Part shown: one piece after another, positions 49,018 to 58,086 of the stretch
Position numbering within the stretch: position 1 is the first letter of the stretch
How the letters are laid out: every line of letters begins with the position of its first letter
Assembly: GCF_900103715.1 (NCBI RefSeq)
Contig: NZ_FNHL01000002.1
Span: forward strand, 682,001 to 746,000
Length of the DNA: 64,000 nucleotides
Direction: 5' to 3'
DNA from: Halogranum gelatinilyticum
Lineage (GTDB): Archaea > Halobacteriota > Halobacteria > Halobacteriales > Haloferacaceae
Translations under genes and position numbers: made by a program
Notes under the pieces: generated by a model
What the model saw: only the letters and a program-made list of their open reading frames with translations
Databases searched by the model: none
What the model was told of the DNA's origin: nothing

Positions 49018-50199
49018 ATGAAGCTGGCCATGATCGGATTCGGGCAAGCCGGTGGTAAAATAGTCGACAAGTTCGTGGAGTACGACAAGCGACACAACTC
49101 GGGCATCGTGAAGGCGGCCGTCGCCGTCAACACGGCGAAGGCCGACCTGATGGGACTCAAGCACATCCCTAAGGAGAAGCGCGTCCTCATCGGGCAGTCG
49201 CGTGTCAAGGGCCACGGTGTCGGTGCCGACAACGAACTCGGCGCGGAGATCGCCGAAGAGGACGTCGACGAGGTCCAGAGTGCCATCGACTCGGTCCCCG
49301 TCCACGAGGTCGACGCTTTCCTGGTCGTCTCCGGACTCGGCGGCGGGACCGGGAGCGGTGGCGCGCCCGTTCTCGCGAAGCATCTGAAGCGCATCTACAC
49401 CGAACCCGTCTACGGACTCGGCGTGCTTCCGGGCAGCGACGAGGGTGGCATCTACACGCTCAACGCCGCACGCTCCTTCCAGACGTTCGTCCGCGAGGTC
49501 GACAACCTGCTCGTCTTCGACAACGACGCCTGGCGGAAGACCGGCGAATCGGTCCAGGGCGGCTACGACGAGATCAACGAGGAGATCGTCAAGCGCTTCG
49601 GCATCCTGTTCGGTGCCGGTGAGGTCACCGGCGGCGAGGTCGCAGAGAGCGTCGTCGACTCCAGTGAGATTATCAACACCCTCGCGGGCGGCGGCGTCTC
49701 CACCGTCGGCTACGCCCGCGAAGAGGTCGAAGAGAAACAGAACTCCGGCGGCCTGCTCTCGCGGCTGACCGGCGGTAACGACGAGGACGACGGCCTCGAC
49801 ACCGCGCGCACGACGAACCGTATCACGAGCCTCGTGCGCAAGGCCGCGCTCGGCCGCCTCACGCTCCCGTGTGAGATCGAAGGTGCCGAACGTGCCCTGC
49901 TCGTCTTGGCCGGGCCGCCCGCCTACCTCAACCGGAAAGGTATCGAGCGCGGGCGGAAGTGGCTCGAGGAGCAGACCGGCAGCATGGAGGTCCGCGGTGG
50001 CGACTACCCGGTCACGGGTAGCGGCTTCGTCGCCAGCGTCATCCTGCTCTCGGGCGTGACGAACGTCCCGCGCATCAAGGAGCTCCAGCAGGTCGCCATC
50101 GAGGCCCAGGAGAACATCGACGAGATCAACCAGGAGAGCGAATCCAACCTCGAAAGCCTCGTAAACGACGATGAGGACGAGCTTGAATCGCTCTTCTAA
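49018..50199 (+). CDS. cetZ1: CetZ1, tubulin/FtsZ-superfamily cytoskeletal protein
   Basis: This 393-residue GTPase of the archaeal CetZ group is probably involved in cell-shape control; in Haloferax, CetZ1 is required for rod formation and motility. The N-terminus MKLAMIGFGQAGGKIVDKFV and the GTP-binding loop VVSGLGGGTGSGGAPVLAKH near residue 105 are hallmark. The YGLGVLPGSDEGGIYTLNAA segment and FGAGEVTGGEVAESVVDSS near 198 are in the GTPase half. The C-terminal domain ends in a short acidic tail (NDDEDELESLF). Its last 29 bp overlap the next gene. A TATA box and SD-like leader lie upstream. Confidence 0.94.
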   Translation: MKLAMIGFGQAGGKIVDKFVEYDKRHNSGIVKAAVAVNTAKADLMGLKHIPKEKRVLIGQSRVKGHGVGADNELGAEIAEEDVDEVQSAIDSVPVHEVDAFLVVSGLGGGTGSGGAPVLAKHLKRIYTEPVYGLGVLPGSDEGGIYTLNAARSFQTFVREVDNLLVFDNDAWRKTGESVQGGYDEINEEIVKRFGILFGAGEVTGGEVAESVVDSSEIINTLAGGGVSTVGYAREEVEEKQNSGGLLSRLTGGNDEDDGLDTARTTNRITSLVRKAALGRLTLPCEIEGAERALLVLAGPPAYLNRKGIERGRKWLEEQTGSMEVRGGDYPVTGSGFVASVILLSGVTNVPRIKELQQVAIEAQENIDEINQESESNLESLVNDDEDELESLF

Positions 50200-50962
50200 G
50201 CTCCTCGTCGCCTGCCTCGTCCTCCTCGCGGCGGTGGCAGCCCCAGCGGCTGCCGTGTCGCTCGCGGACTCGGACGTCCCGAGCGAAGCAGAGGTCGGCA
50301 CGCAGGTCAGTGCGACGGTGACGCTGGACGAACTCTACCAGAACCCACAGCTGGAGGCGTGGACCCTGCAGGGCCAGACGAACCTGACCGACGTCACCTG
50401 GACCGTCAGCTACTACGACCAGACCGGCTCGCAGGTCGACCAGGAGTCGACCGACGGTCAGAACATGACGGCTGACATCGCCGCCGCGGACGACGTGAGC
50501 GAGGTCCACGTGCGAGTCACCGGGACGGTTCCGGAAGTGACCAACTACAGCTACGACCCCGACCAGACGTTCCTGTTCGCGTCGCTGACGCAGGCACGCG
50601 ACGGTGGCTCTAGCAACGCCATCGAGTCGTGGCAGGTCCACCACTATACCGAGGAGAGTCAGCCCGCCCGCGAGGCCATCGACGAGGCCGCCGCGGCGGT
50701 CGACTCCTCGGGCAGTGACGAGGCCGAACGGACCCTGAACAACGCGATCCGTGCCTACAACAACGCGAACGGTCCCAAAGGCTTCGAGCTGGCGACCGAA
50801 CTCGCAAACGAGGCACAGTCGCAGGCCGAATCCGCCGAGCAGTCCGCCCAGACGACGCAGCTCGCCCTCTACGCGGTGGGCGGTCTCGTCGTCGTCGGTC
50901 TCATTGTCGGCGGCGTCTTCTGGTACCGCTCCCAGCAGGACAGCTACGACAAGCTGGGCTGA
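50171..50962 (+). CDS. Exported, C-terminally membrane-anchored protein overlapping cetZ1
   Basis: This 263-residue protein has an N-terminal hydrophobic signal (residues 8-29, LLVACLVLLAAVAAPAAAV), an extracellular beta-rich domain (to about 145) with several Asn-x-Ser/Thr sites, a helical repeat region (EAIDEAAAAVDSSGSDEAER), a C-terminal transmembrane helix (near 233-253, YAVGGLVVVGLIVGGVFWY), and a short cytoplasmic tail. It overlaps cetZ1 by 29 bp in another frame, so translation is probably coupled. I know no function. Position suggests a surface partner of CetZ1. Confidence 0.82.
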   Translation: MRTSLNRSSKLLVACLVLLAAVAAPAAAVSLADSDVPSEAEVGTQVSATVTLDELYQNPQLEAWTLQGQTNLTDVTWTVSYYDQTGSQVDQESTDGQNMTADIAAADDVSEVHVRVTGTVPEVTNYSYDPDQTFLFASLTQARDGGSSNAIESWQVHHYTEESQPAREAIDEAAAAVDSSGSDEAERTLNNAIRAYNNANGPKGFELATELANEAQSQAESAEQSAQTTQLALYAVGGLVVVGLIVGGVFWYRSQQDSYDKLG

Positions 50963-51002
50963 AGCCAGAAACTCCTTATCACTCTCTCTCCGTAGCGCCG
51001 GT

Positions 51003-51650
51003 ATGCGCGTCGTCGTCCCGTTCGCCGTCGACCAGCCGAAGACGAGACTGTCGGCCACCCTCAGTGCCGACGAACGCCGGGTGTTCGCCCGCGCGATGCT
51101 CGCGGACGTGTTGGCCGCCGTCGACGCCACCGGCCACGAGCCGACGGTGTTGGCGACGGCCGAACTCGATGCCGACGCTTCCGCCGCGCTCCCCGACGAC
51201 AGCGACGTCGTCGTCGACGACAGCCCGCTCTCGACGGCGGTCAACGACGTGCTCGCGACGGCCGAGGACCCGGTCGCCGTCCTCATGAGCGACCTGCCGC
51301 TGGTGAAGCCCGAGACCGTCCGGCGGCTGGTCGCGAAGTCGGGCGACGTCGTCGTCGCGCCCGGCCGCGGCGGCGGCACGAACGCGCTCGTCGTCCGCGA
51401 CGCCGACTTCCGCGTCGATTACCACGGCGCGTCGTATCTGGACCACCGAGCGGCCGCTCGCGACGTCGGCGCGTCGCTCGGGACAGTCGACTCCTTCCGG
51501 CTCGCGACCGACGTCGACGAGCCGTCGGACCTCACCGAGGTCCTGATTCACGGCGACGGCGCGGCGGCCGACTGGCTCGTCGACGCGGGCTTTCAGCTCT
51601 CGGTCGACGAGGGGCGCGTCGGCGTCGTGCGGGAAGAAGAGCGGTCGTGA
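51003..51650 (+). CDS. cofC: 2-phospho-L-lactate (or PEP) guanylyltransferase
   Basis: This 215-residue nucleotidyltransferase makes the guanylylated precursor for coenzyme F420. The Rossmann-like fold starts MRVVVPFAVDQPKTRLSATL (Lys near residue 13), with a metal site in VAVLMSDLPLVKPETV (Asp near 98), GRGGGTNALVV near 122 and SYLDHRAAARDVGAS near 145. Its length fits CofC. It is 40 bp after the CetZ-linked gene and near cofG and cofH, which supports an F420 role. Confidence 0.93.
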   Translation: MRVVVPFAVDQPKTRLSATLSADERRVFARAMLADVLAAVDATGHEPTVLATAELDADASAALPDDSDVVVDDSPLSTAVNDVLATAEDPVAVLMSDLPLVKPETVRRLVAKSGDVVVAPGRGGGTNALVVRDADFRVDYHGASYLDHRAAARDVGASLGTVDSFRLATDVDEPSDLTEVLIHGDGAAADWLVDAGFQLSVDEGRVGVVREEERS

Positions 51651-51671
51651 GTGCGGTCAGTCGCGCGACGA

Positions 51672-51992
51672 TTACGTCCGGTCGACCTGCACCAGTTCCT
51701 CGGTCGCCATGTTGAATCCGGCATCCGGCTCGGCGAAGTTCGGGATGTCCTCCAGCGCGGCGTTGGCCGCCTCGGACTCCATACCCTCTCGGAGGTCGCC
51801 GGGGCTGTCGAAGTAGAGTTCGGCGACGGCGTCGTACTCGGCGCGGTCGGGGCTGAGCGCGAAGGCGACGGTGTACTTCCGGAGGTTCGTGATGTCCTCC
51901 GCGATGGGGACGTGTTCGTCCAGATAGTATTCCTTGAACTCCTCGAAGCTCGTGCCCTCCTTGCGGGTGAGGGTGATGACGAGTTTGATCAT
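51672..51992 (-). CDS. EthD family protein
   Basis: This 106-residue ferredoxin-like-fold (dimeric alpha/beta barrel) protein has MIKLVITLTRKEGTSFEEFK at the start, HVPIAEDITNLRKYTVAFAL near 28 and YDAVAELYFDSPGDLREGM near 55, typical of EthD. In bacteria EthD helps a P450 system degrade ethers, but many members have unknown roles. It converges with cofC (21 bp) and is divergent from cofG. Confidence 0.85.
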   Translation of the reverse strand: MIKLVITLTRKEGTSFEEFKEYYLDEHVPIAEDITNLRKYTVAFALSPDRAEYDAVAELYFDSPGDLREGMESEAANAALEDIPNFAEPDAGFNMATEELVQVDRT

Positions 51993-52119
51993 CCGTCCGC
52001 GTTTCGGCCGCCGGGAGTATAACCGTGCCGCGGCGAGTCGGGTGTGGGTCACGTTGCTGTCAAGACGGGGGCTGTCCATGACAGGAGGCCTTTTCACACT
52101 CCGGGTCCGAGCGGTGTCC

Positions 52120-53229
52120 ATGTTCCCCGCGGCCGAGGAGTACGGAATCGACATCGAGGTTTCGGACGCCGCCGTCGAGCGATTGCTGTCCGTGACGCCC
52201 GCCGACGTCGAGGCCGCACCCGCGCTCACCTACTCGCGGAACGTCTTTCTGCCGTTGACGACCGCCTGCCGGTACACCTGCACCTACTGCACCTACTACG
52301 ACGTGCCCGGAGAGGCGACGCTGATGTCGCCCGAGGAGATCCGCACCCAGTTGCGGATGGGTGCTGACGCCGGCTGTACGGAGGCACTGTTCACCTTCGG
52401 CGACAAGCCCGACGAGCGGTACACAGAGATCCACGACCAACTGGCCGAGTGGGGCCACGACTCTATCGTCGACTATCTCTACGAGGCCTGCGAGATGGCA
52501 CTCGACGAGGGGCTGCTCCCGCACAGCAACCCCGGCGACTTGACCGAGAAAGAGTTCGAGCGACTCCGCGAGGTCAACGCCTCGATGGGCGTGATGCTGG
52601 AGACGACGGCCGACGTCGACGCTCACTCGGGCGGCCGACGGAAGACGCCGGGGCAACGGCTCAACACGATTCGCGCCGCCGGTCGTACGGACGTCCCGTT
52701 CACGACGGGCGTTCTCGTCGGCATCGGCGAGAGCTGGCGCGACCGCGCGGAGAGCCTACTCGCCATCAGGGAGTTGCACGAACGGCACGGCCATATCCAA
52801 GAGGTGATCGTCCAGAACGTCGTGCCGAACGAGCGGTCGGACTTCGAGGGACCGTCGCTGGAGACGCTGCGGCGGGTCGTCGCGATGGCGCGCGTCTGTC
52901 TGCCCGAGGAGGTCTCGGTGCAGGTGCCGCCGAACCTCGCGCCCGCCCGCGACCTGCTGGACTGCGGCATCGACGACCTCGGCGGCGTCTCGCCGGTCAC
53001 GGACGACTACATCAACCCCGACTACTCCTGGCCCGCGCTGCAGGAACTCCACGACATCGCCGACGCCGGTGGCGTGCCGTTGTCGGAACGGCTGCCCGTC
53101 TACGAGCGGTTCCTCCCCGAGTCACTGGACGCCGCCGCCGACTGGCCGTGGACCGCCGAGCGCGTCCGCGAGGCACTGCTCGCCGCCGACGACGCGGGCC
53201 GTCGGTACCGGTCGCTCCTCGGCGAGTGA
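52120..53229 (+). CDS. cofG: F0 synthase subunit CofG (radical SAM)
   Basis: This 369-residue radical-SAM enzyme works with CofH to make F0 (7,8-didemethyl-8-hydroxy-5-deazariboflavin), the F420 chromophore. The cluster motif CRYTCTYCTYYDVP (CxxxCxxC) is near residue 50. Further motifs are EALFTFGDKPDERY (near 88), LPHSNPGDLTEKEFERLREV (near 135) and GVSPVTDDYINPDYSWP (near 290). I used ATG 52120 (MFPAAEEYG), leaving a 127-bp promoter region to the divergent EthD gene. The cofH gene lies 2.2 kb away on the other strand, so they are not one operon. Confidence 0.94.
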   Translation: MFPAAEEYGIDIEVSDAAVERLLSVTPADVEAAPALTYSRNVFLPLTTACRYTCTYCTYYDVPGEATLMSPEEIRTQLRMGADAGCTEALFTFGDKPDERYTEIHDQLAEWGHDSIVDYLYEACEMALDEGLLPHSNPGDLTEKEFERLREVNASMGVMLETTADVDAHSGGRRKTPGQRLNTIRAAGRTDVPFTTGVLVGIGESWRDRAESLLAIRELHERHGHIQEVIVQNVVPNERSDFEGPSLETLRRVVAMARVCLPEEVSVQVPPNLAPARDLLDCGIDDLGGVSPVTDDYINPDYSWPALQELHDIADAGGVPLSERLPVYERFLPESLDAAADWPWTAERVREALLAADDAGRRYRSLLGE

Positions 53230-53323
53230 CGGCCGACCACTTCTCCTCGGGAGCGTTCGCGCCGTACAGAACCGCCGTTGGCCGGTGCATTGATGGCTCT
53301 GCCGCCGTAACGCCGGGATAGAC

Positions 53324-54223
53324 ATGTTGCTGGACACCGCACTGACGGCCACGGTACCGTTGCAGACACTCCCGACAGGAGCCGAACTCGTCGACACGTT
53401 CGTCATCCCTGCGTTGACGTTCCTCGTCGGCTTCCTCGCCATCTACTTCCTCGGGAAGACGGTCCTCACGCCGGTCGTCAGACGCGTCCTCGACAGCAAG
53501 GGCTTCGACTCGTCCGTGAAGAGTCTCGCCGACAGCATCATGGGCGTCGTCGTCTGGGTGCTCGCACTCACCGTCGCGCTCACGCTCGCCGGATTCGGCG
53601 GCTTCATCGCCGCGCTCGGCGTCTTCGGCGGGGCCGTCGCGCTCGCCGTCGGTTTCGCCGCACAGGACCTGCTCGGTAACTTCGTCGCCGGGATCTTCAT
53701 CCTGAAGGACAAGCCGTTCCAGGTCGGCGACTGGATCGAGGTCAACGACATCTCCGGCCGCGTGCAGGACATCGACCTCCGGGTCACGCGGGTCAAAACG
53801 TTCGACAACGAGCTCGTCACCGTCCCGAACGGCGACCTCGCGAACAACGCCTTGACCAACCCGGTCGCCTTCGACAAGCTCCGCCAGAAGTTCGTCTTCG
53901 GAATCGGCTACGACGACGACATCGAGCAGGCCAAAGACGCCATCCTGCAGGAGGCGAACGACCACGAGGAGATCCTCGCCGACCCCGCACCCGACATCCG
54001 CGTGACGGAACTCGGCGACTCCGCGGTCGGCCTCCAGACGCGCTTCTGGATCGACGAGCCGAGCCGCGGTGACTTCGTCCGCGTCCGCTCGGACCTCGTG
54101 CAGGCCGTGAAGGAACGCTTCGACGCCGAGGGCATCGATATGCCGTATCCGCACACGCAGCTCACGGGCGGTATCGATGTCGAAGGAATCCAGACCGCCT
54201 CCGCGACGCCGTCGGACGACTGA
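53324..54223 (+). CDS. MscS-type mechanosensitive channel
   Basis: This 299-residue small-conductance mechanosensitive channel has three hydrophobic helices in residues 20-120, and TM3 is the Gly/Ala-rich pore helix (FGGFIAALGVFGGAVALAVG near 87-107). The MscS beta domain follows, FAAQDLLGNFVAGIFILKD and WIEVNDISGRVQDIDLRVTR (near 140). The C-terminal alpha/beta portion contains QKFVFGIGYDDDIEQAKDAI. It releases solutes on osmotic downshock, important for a halophile. It follows cofG by 94 bp. Confidence 0.93.
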   Translation: MLLDTALTATVPLQTLPTGAELVDTFVIPALTFLVGFLAIYFLGKTVLTPVVRRVLDSKGFDSSVKSLADSIMGVVVWVLALTVALTLAGFGGFIAALGVFGGAVALAVGFAAQDLLGNFVAGIFILKDKPFQVGDWIEVNDISGRVQDIDLRVTRVKTFDNELVTVPNGDLANNALTNPVAFDKLRQKFVFGIGYDDDIEQAKDAILQEANDHEEILADPAPDIRVTELGDSAVGLQTRFWIDEPSRGDFVRVRSDLVQAVKERFDAEGIDMPYPHTQLTGGIDVEGIQTASATPSDD

Positions 54224-54285
54224 GCGCGCGTTGTCGACCTGCGATTTCTCCCGTTTTTTACCAGTGAGCGACGGCTCTCGCCGAG

Positions 54286-54693
54286 TCAGAACACGCTGTC
54301 TGCGGTCGCCGCGCCGACGACGCTGAACACCGAGCCGATGCTGACGGCCTTGAACGTCGTCGTCGCGGGCGAGGCCGCGGTGAACACGTCCGAGGCGGCG
54401 AACGCGAAGGCGAGGAGCGCGACCGAGAGATAGGAGACGGCGACGAGCGAGAGGAACCGGGTCGGAATCCCGGCGAGTTCGCCCTCCTCGTTGGCGTCGC
54501 GGTCCTCGTCGGCGCGGTAGAGCGTCCCGTAGCCGACGACGAGGACGAGACAGACCGTGACAGCCGCGTGATACCAGCCCATCGCCCGCGCGAGGTTCCA
54601 GACCTCCTCGGTCACGACGAACGGCCCGGCGAAGAGGAAGCCACCGACGACCTGCTGGGCCAGGTCGTCGATGCTGAAGTTGCCACGGAACAC
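54286..54693 (-). CDS. DUF2391 family membrane protein
   Basis: This roughly 135-residue protein has four hydrophobic segments, starting FSIDDLAQQVVGGFLFAGPF, which marks DUF2391. A polar loop with DEDRDANEEGELAGIP separates the second and third helices. The function of this family is unknown. The start is uncertain; a GTG at 54693 precedes the conserved FSIDDLAQ directly, whereas a GTG at 54714 gives seven extra residues. It converges with mscS (62 bp between stops). Confidence 0.8.
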   Translation of the reverse strand: MFRGNFSIDDLAQQVVGGFLFAGPFVVTEEVWNLARAMGWYHAAVTVCLVLVVGYGTLYRADEDRDANEEGELAGIPTRFLSLVAVSYLSVALLAFAFAASDVFTAASPATTTFKAVSIGSVFSVVGAATADSVF

Positions 54694-54781
54694 GCAGGCA
54701 GGTTCACGACGCACGGGAAAACCGCTGGTGGTTCGACTCCGCCGGAACCGACCGCGGCGTTCACGCAGAGGGCAGCGAGAC

Positions 54782-55330
54782 TCAGATGTCGACGTAGTCG
54801 GGGACCCGTTTCCGGACGGCCGTGTAGACGACGCCGACGACCAGTCCCGCGACGGTGAGCGTCCGGACCGAGCCGCCGAAGTAGAGCAGCCCCGGCACCG
54901 ACAGCAGGCCGGTCAACACCAGATCCTCGGGCGCGCCGTCGTAGCGAACCCACCGTTTCGGGACGAGCCACTGCCCGCGGGGGTGGAGGAACACCGCCTG
55001 GTCGGAGGGCTCGGCCCACGGCCGGGGTTCGGGACCCGCGCCGAACCAGTCGACGACGGAGTGGACCGCCGCAGACAGCGAGAAGAGCGCGAATGCCACC
55101 GTCGCCGCCGACGGCGACAGGGCGGCGAGGAGGGTCGCCGGGAGCGCGAAGAGCCAGTAGTAGACCGGAAAGTGGAGCGTCTTGCGGTGCTCGCCGACGA
55201 AGAGATCGAGGTCCGGGAAGATACCGCCCGCGATACCCGCGAGCGCGCCGACGGCGGCGAACTCCGGGGCGACGGCGAGAAGCGGGGTCGCGAGCACCAC
55301 GCCCGTCGCGGTGTGGGTCGGACTCATCAT
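54782..55330 (-). CDS. Membrane-bound metal-dependent hydrolase (YdjM/DUF457-like)
   Basis: This 182-residue protein belongs to the YdjM-like family. It begins MMSPTHTATGVVLATPLLAV with likely metal His, then GGIFPDLDLFVGEHRKTLHF near 45, and ends with several hydrophobic helices (YYWLFALPATLLAALSP, DLVLTGLLSVPGLLYFG). The FPDLD and HRK motifs are conserved. It may cleave phospholipid or protein targets; the true role is unknown. It follows cofH by 49 bp on the same strand. The second Met gives an alternative start three bases in. Confidence 0.83.
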   Translation of the reverse strand: MMSPTHTATGVVLATPLLAVAPEFAAVGALAGIAGGIFPDLDLFVGEHRKTLHFPVYYWLFALPATLLAALSPSAATVAFALFSLSAAVHSVVDWFGAGPEPRPWAEPSDQAVFLHPRGQWLVPKRWVRYDGAPEDLVLTGLLSVPGLLYFGGSVRTLTVAGLVVGVVYTAVRKRVPDYVDI

Positions 55331-55379
55331 GTCGTCATCGTCTCCCTCTCGGCACGCGACGGGTTTGGCTCTTACTTCC

Positions 55380-56795
55380 TCAGTCGTCGGCAGGAGCCTG
55401 TCCGCCGTCGTCGTTGCCACCGCTTCCGCCGTGTCGGCGGTGGCCCGCCCCGAGCATCGGTGAGCCGTCGGCGCGCGGGCCGAGCGTCGGGCCGTGTGGG
55501 CCGTCGTCCGGGTCGATGCGGCGACGCTGGCGGTAGTCGGTCGACCGTTCGACCGCGGGGCGGCCGATGGCCGAGATCATGTCGACGTACTCGTCGAAGG
55601 TGCGGTACTCGCCGTACTGGCCGCCCGCGCGCTTCGTGATCTCCTCGGAGAGGATGGTGCCCATGAAGTCGTCCGCGCCGCAGTTGAGCAGCTTCAGTCC
55701 TTTCGCGTTGCCGTATTTGACCCACGAGGACTGGATGTGGTCGACGTTGTCGAGGAAGAGCCGCGCGACGGCGATCATCAGCTCGTCCTCCGCGTCGGAG
55801 GCCCCGCCGTCGACGACGCCGTGTTCGTAGAGCGGCGTGTTCTGGTGGACGAAGGAGAGCGGGACGAACTCGGTGATGCCGCCCGTGCGGTCCTGCAGGT
55901 CGCGGACGACCTTCAGATGTTTCACGCGGTGCATCTCGTTTTCGACGTGGCCGTACATGATGGTCGCCGTCGTGTCCAGCCCCGCGGCCATCGCACCCTC
56001 CATCGCGTCGACCCAGTCGTCGGTCCGAATCTTGCCGGGGCAGATGACGTCGCGCACCTCGTCGACGAGAATCTCCGCGGCCGTGCCGGGCGCGCTGGCG
56101 AGTCCGGCCTGCTTCAGTTCGCGGTAGACGGACTCGTAGGGCCAGTCGGTGCCGCGCTTGGCGTGGTAGGCCTCCTCGGGCGTCATCGAGTGGAGATGGA
56201 CGCCGTCTATGCTCATGGCCTCCATCTGCTCAACGTAGGTACCGGGGTCGGTGGTGTAGTCCGCGGGCGGCTTGTAGTTGACGTCCTTGTTCCCTTCCGC
56301 GACCGCGTTCCGGAGCATCTCGTGGTGTTCCTCGTTCAGCGCGAAGGCTGGATGCAGCCCCGACACCGAACAGACCTCGTAGATACCGAGGTCGAGCGCG
56401 TCGTCGACGATTTTGCGGGACTCCTCCGGGGTCTTGGTGAAGCCCGCGTGCTCCTCCTGATAACTCGTCTCGAACTGGTGGGCGGTGTCCTTGAAGTTAC
56501 AGAAGAGACAGCCGACGTTGCAGGCGGTGGTGACGTTGTTGTTCAGGTTGGCGACGAAGGTCACCTCGTCGCCGACGACGTCGGCCCGGCGGCGGTCGGC
56601 GGCTTCGAGGACCCGCTCTTTCCGGACGGGGTCGATGCCGTCGACGTCGGTGCCGGTCGTCAGCAGCTCGACGCCGTCGTCGACCGTCAGCCGGTCGCCG
56701 TCTCGGGCCTTGGCGAGGGCGTTCTCGAACGCCTGGTCCGTCTCCGGCACGTGCGCGAAGTCGAGGTCGAGGTCGGATACTGACGGCCCAGTCAT
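55380..56795 (-). CDS. cofH: F0 synthase subunit CofH (radical SAM)
   Basis: This 471-residue radical-SAM enzyme joins tyrosine to the ribityl-uracil precursor before CofG cyclises it. The cluster motif is ACNVGCLFCNFKD near residue 91, with CSVSGLHPAFALNEEHHEML near 140, VHLHSMTPEEAYHAKRG near 195 and TTATIMYGHVENEMHRV near 245. It is longer than usual: about 60 C-terminal residues (DPDDGPHGPTLGPRADGS onwards) are Gly/Asp-rich and disordered. It is 57 bp from the response-regulator gene at 56853 on the same strand. Confidence 0.94.
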   Translation of the reverse strand: MTGPSVSDLDLDFAHVPETDQAFENALAKARDGDRLTVDDGVELLTTGTDVDGIDPVRKERVLEAADRRRADVVGDEVTFVANLNNNVTTACNVGCLFCNFKDTAHQFETSYQEEHAGFTKTPEESRKIVDDALDLGIYEVCSVSGLHPAFALNEEHHEMLRNAVAEGNKDVNYKPPADYTTDPGTYVEQMEAMSIDGVHLHSMTPEEAYHAKRGTDWPYESVYRELKQAGLASAPGTAAEILVDEVRDVICPGKIRTDDWVDAMEGAMAAGLDTTATIMYGHVENEMHRVKHLKVVRDLQDRTGGITEFVPLSFVHQNTPLYEHGVVDGGASDAEDELMIAVARLFLDNVDHIQSSWVKYGNAKGLKLLNCGADDFMGTILSEEITKRAGGQYGEYRTFDEYVDMISAIGRPAVERSTDYRQRRRIDPDDGPHGPTLGPRADGSPMLGAGHRRHGGSGGNDDGGQAPADD

Positions 56796-56852
56796 GGCCC
56801 GATGTGAGACACCAAGCCGACAAAAGTGGGTCGGTTACCGGAAACGCGCGTT

Positions 56853-58016
56853 TCAGCCGTCGCTGGCGGCCGACGGCGGACGCTTCGTCACGTCGGTGTG
56901 GGCGGCGACGACGTGCGTCACGGTCCCGCCGTCGTCTCTGATGGGCGTCAGCTCGACCTGCACGCGGAACTGTCCCGTCGAGGCCGTCGCCAGCACCGGT
57001 TCGGCGACGACCGACTCGCCGTTCTCCATCGCCGACGCCATCCGGTCGACCTGTTCGCCGTCGTCGTAGCGCGTCCGCCAGTTCGTCCCGACGAGGTCGT
57101 CCGCGCTCGCCTCGGCCATCGTCCGGAAAGCGTCGTTGACGTAGACGATCGGTTCGTCGTCCGCGCTCGTATCGACGATGTGGACGCCGACGGCCACGAC
57201 GTCCAGTGCCCGGCTCTCCAGTTGGCGGCCAGCCGTCGCCGCCCCCTCGGCCGTGAGGTCGCGGACGATACAGACGTGGCCGCCGTCGTCCATCTGTGTC
57301 AACACCAACTGCTCGGGAATCATCCGTCCGTCCTTCGCGATACCGGTCGAGATGCCCCGCCACGTCCCCTCCTCGACCAGTTCGGGGAGAATCTCCTCTT
57401 CGAAGCGGCGGGCTTCCGACTCGGGATACAACACCCCCCAGTGCGAGCCGACGAGGTCCGCGCGGTCACGGCCGTAGACGGACGCGTACGCCTCGTTCAT
57501 ATATCGGTAGACGCCGTTCTCGTCGAGAATTCCGATGCCTTCCTGTGCCGATTCGATGGCGAGGAAGCTCCGCCGGACCTGCTTCTCCGCCCGGTGTTTC
57601 TCGACGAGGTTCGCCACCTGCTTCGCGAGGACGGGATACTCCTCGGTCCCGCCCTTCTGGAGATATTCGTCGACGCCCGCCGAGATGGCCTTGCTCGCGA
57701 TTTCCTCGCTGCCCTTGCCGGTGAAGAGGACGAACGGGATGGACACGTCCGCCTCGCGTAGGCACTCCAACAGTCCCAGTCCGTCGAGGTCGGGCATATC
57801 GTAGTCGCTGACGAGGCAGTCGTACTCGCGGTCGGCGAGTTCGTCGAGCACCGCGGTCGGGTCCGTCAGAGCCGTCGCTTCGAGCGCGTCGAGTTCGCGC
57901 TCCAGAAACGTTGCCGACAGGTCGGCCATCGCCTCGTCGTCGTCGACAACGAGGACGCGTATCGCTCGCTCGTCGTCACCGAAAGGAGCGATGTCACCTG
58001 ACTGCCACGGATGCAT
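56853..58016 (-). CDS. Response regulator with two PAS domains
   Basis: This 387-residue protein has a receiver domain (residues 18-135: IRVLVVDDDEAMADLS, phospho-Asp in CLVSDYDMPDLDGLGLLE near 70, Lys in LFTGKGSEE near 100) and two PAS domains (about 150-250 and 270-380). No kinase core or DNA-binding domain follows, so it may pass signal by protein contact. The PAS repeats contain IGILDENGVYRYMNEAYASV and DEPIVYVNDAFRTMAEASAD. It starts at ATG 58016 behind a TATA-like GTTATAAG. It lies upstream of cofH, so a link with F420 is possible but not shown. Confidence 0.9.
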   Translation of the reverse strand: MHPWQSGDIAPFGDDERAIRVLVVDDDEAMADLSATFLERELDALEATALTDPTAVLDELADREYDCLVSDYDMPDLDGLGLLECLREADVSIPFVLFTGKGSEEIASKAISAGVDEYLQKGGTEEYPVLAKQVANLVEKHRAEKQVRRSFLAIESAQEGIGILDENGVYRYMNEAYASVYGRDRADLVGSHWGVLYPESEARRFEEEILPELVEEGTWRGISTGIAKDGRMIPEQLVLTQMDDGGHVCIVRDLTAEGAATAGRQLESRALDVVAVGVHIVDTSADDEPIVYVNDAFRTMAEASADDLVGTNWRTRYDDGEQVDRMASAMENGESVVAEPVLATASTGQFRVQVELTPIRDDGGTVTHVVAAHTDVTKRPPSAASDG

Positions 58017-58086
58017 ACGTGCTATCCGTGGAGTGGGCTTATAACACTGTGTCGTTTCAGCAGAGTATCCGAGAGACCGTGGCTGC

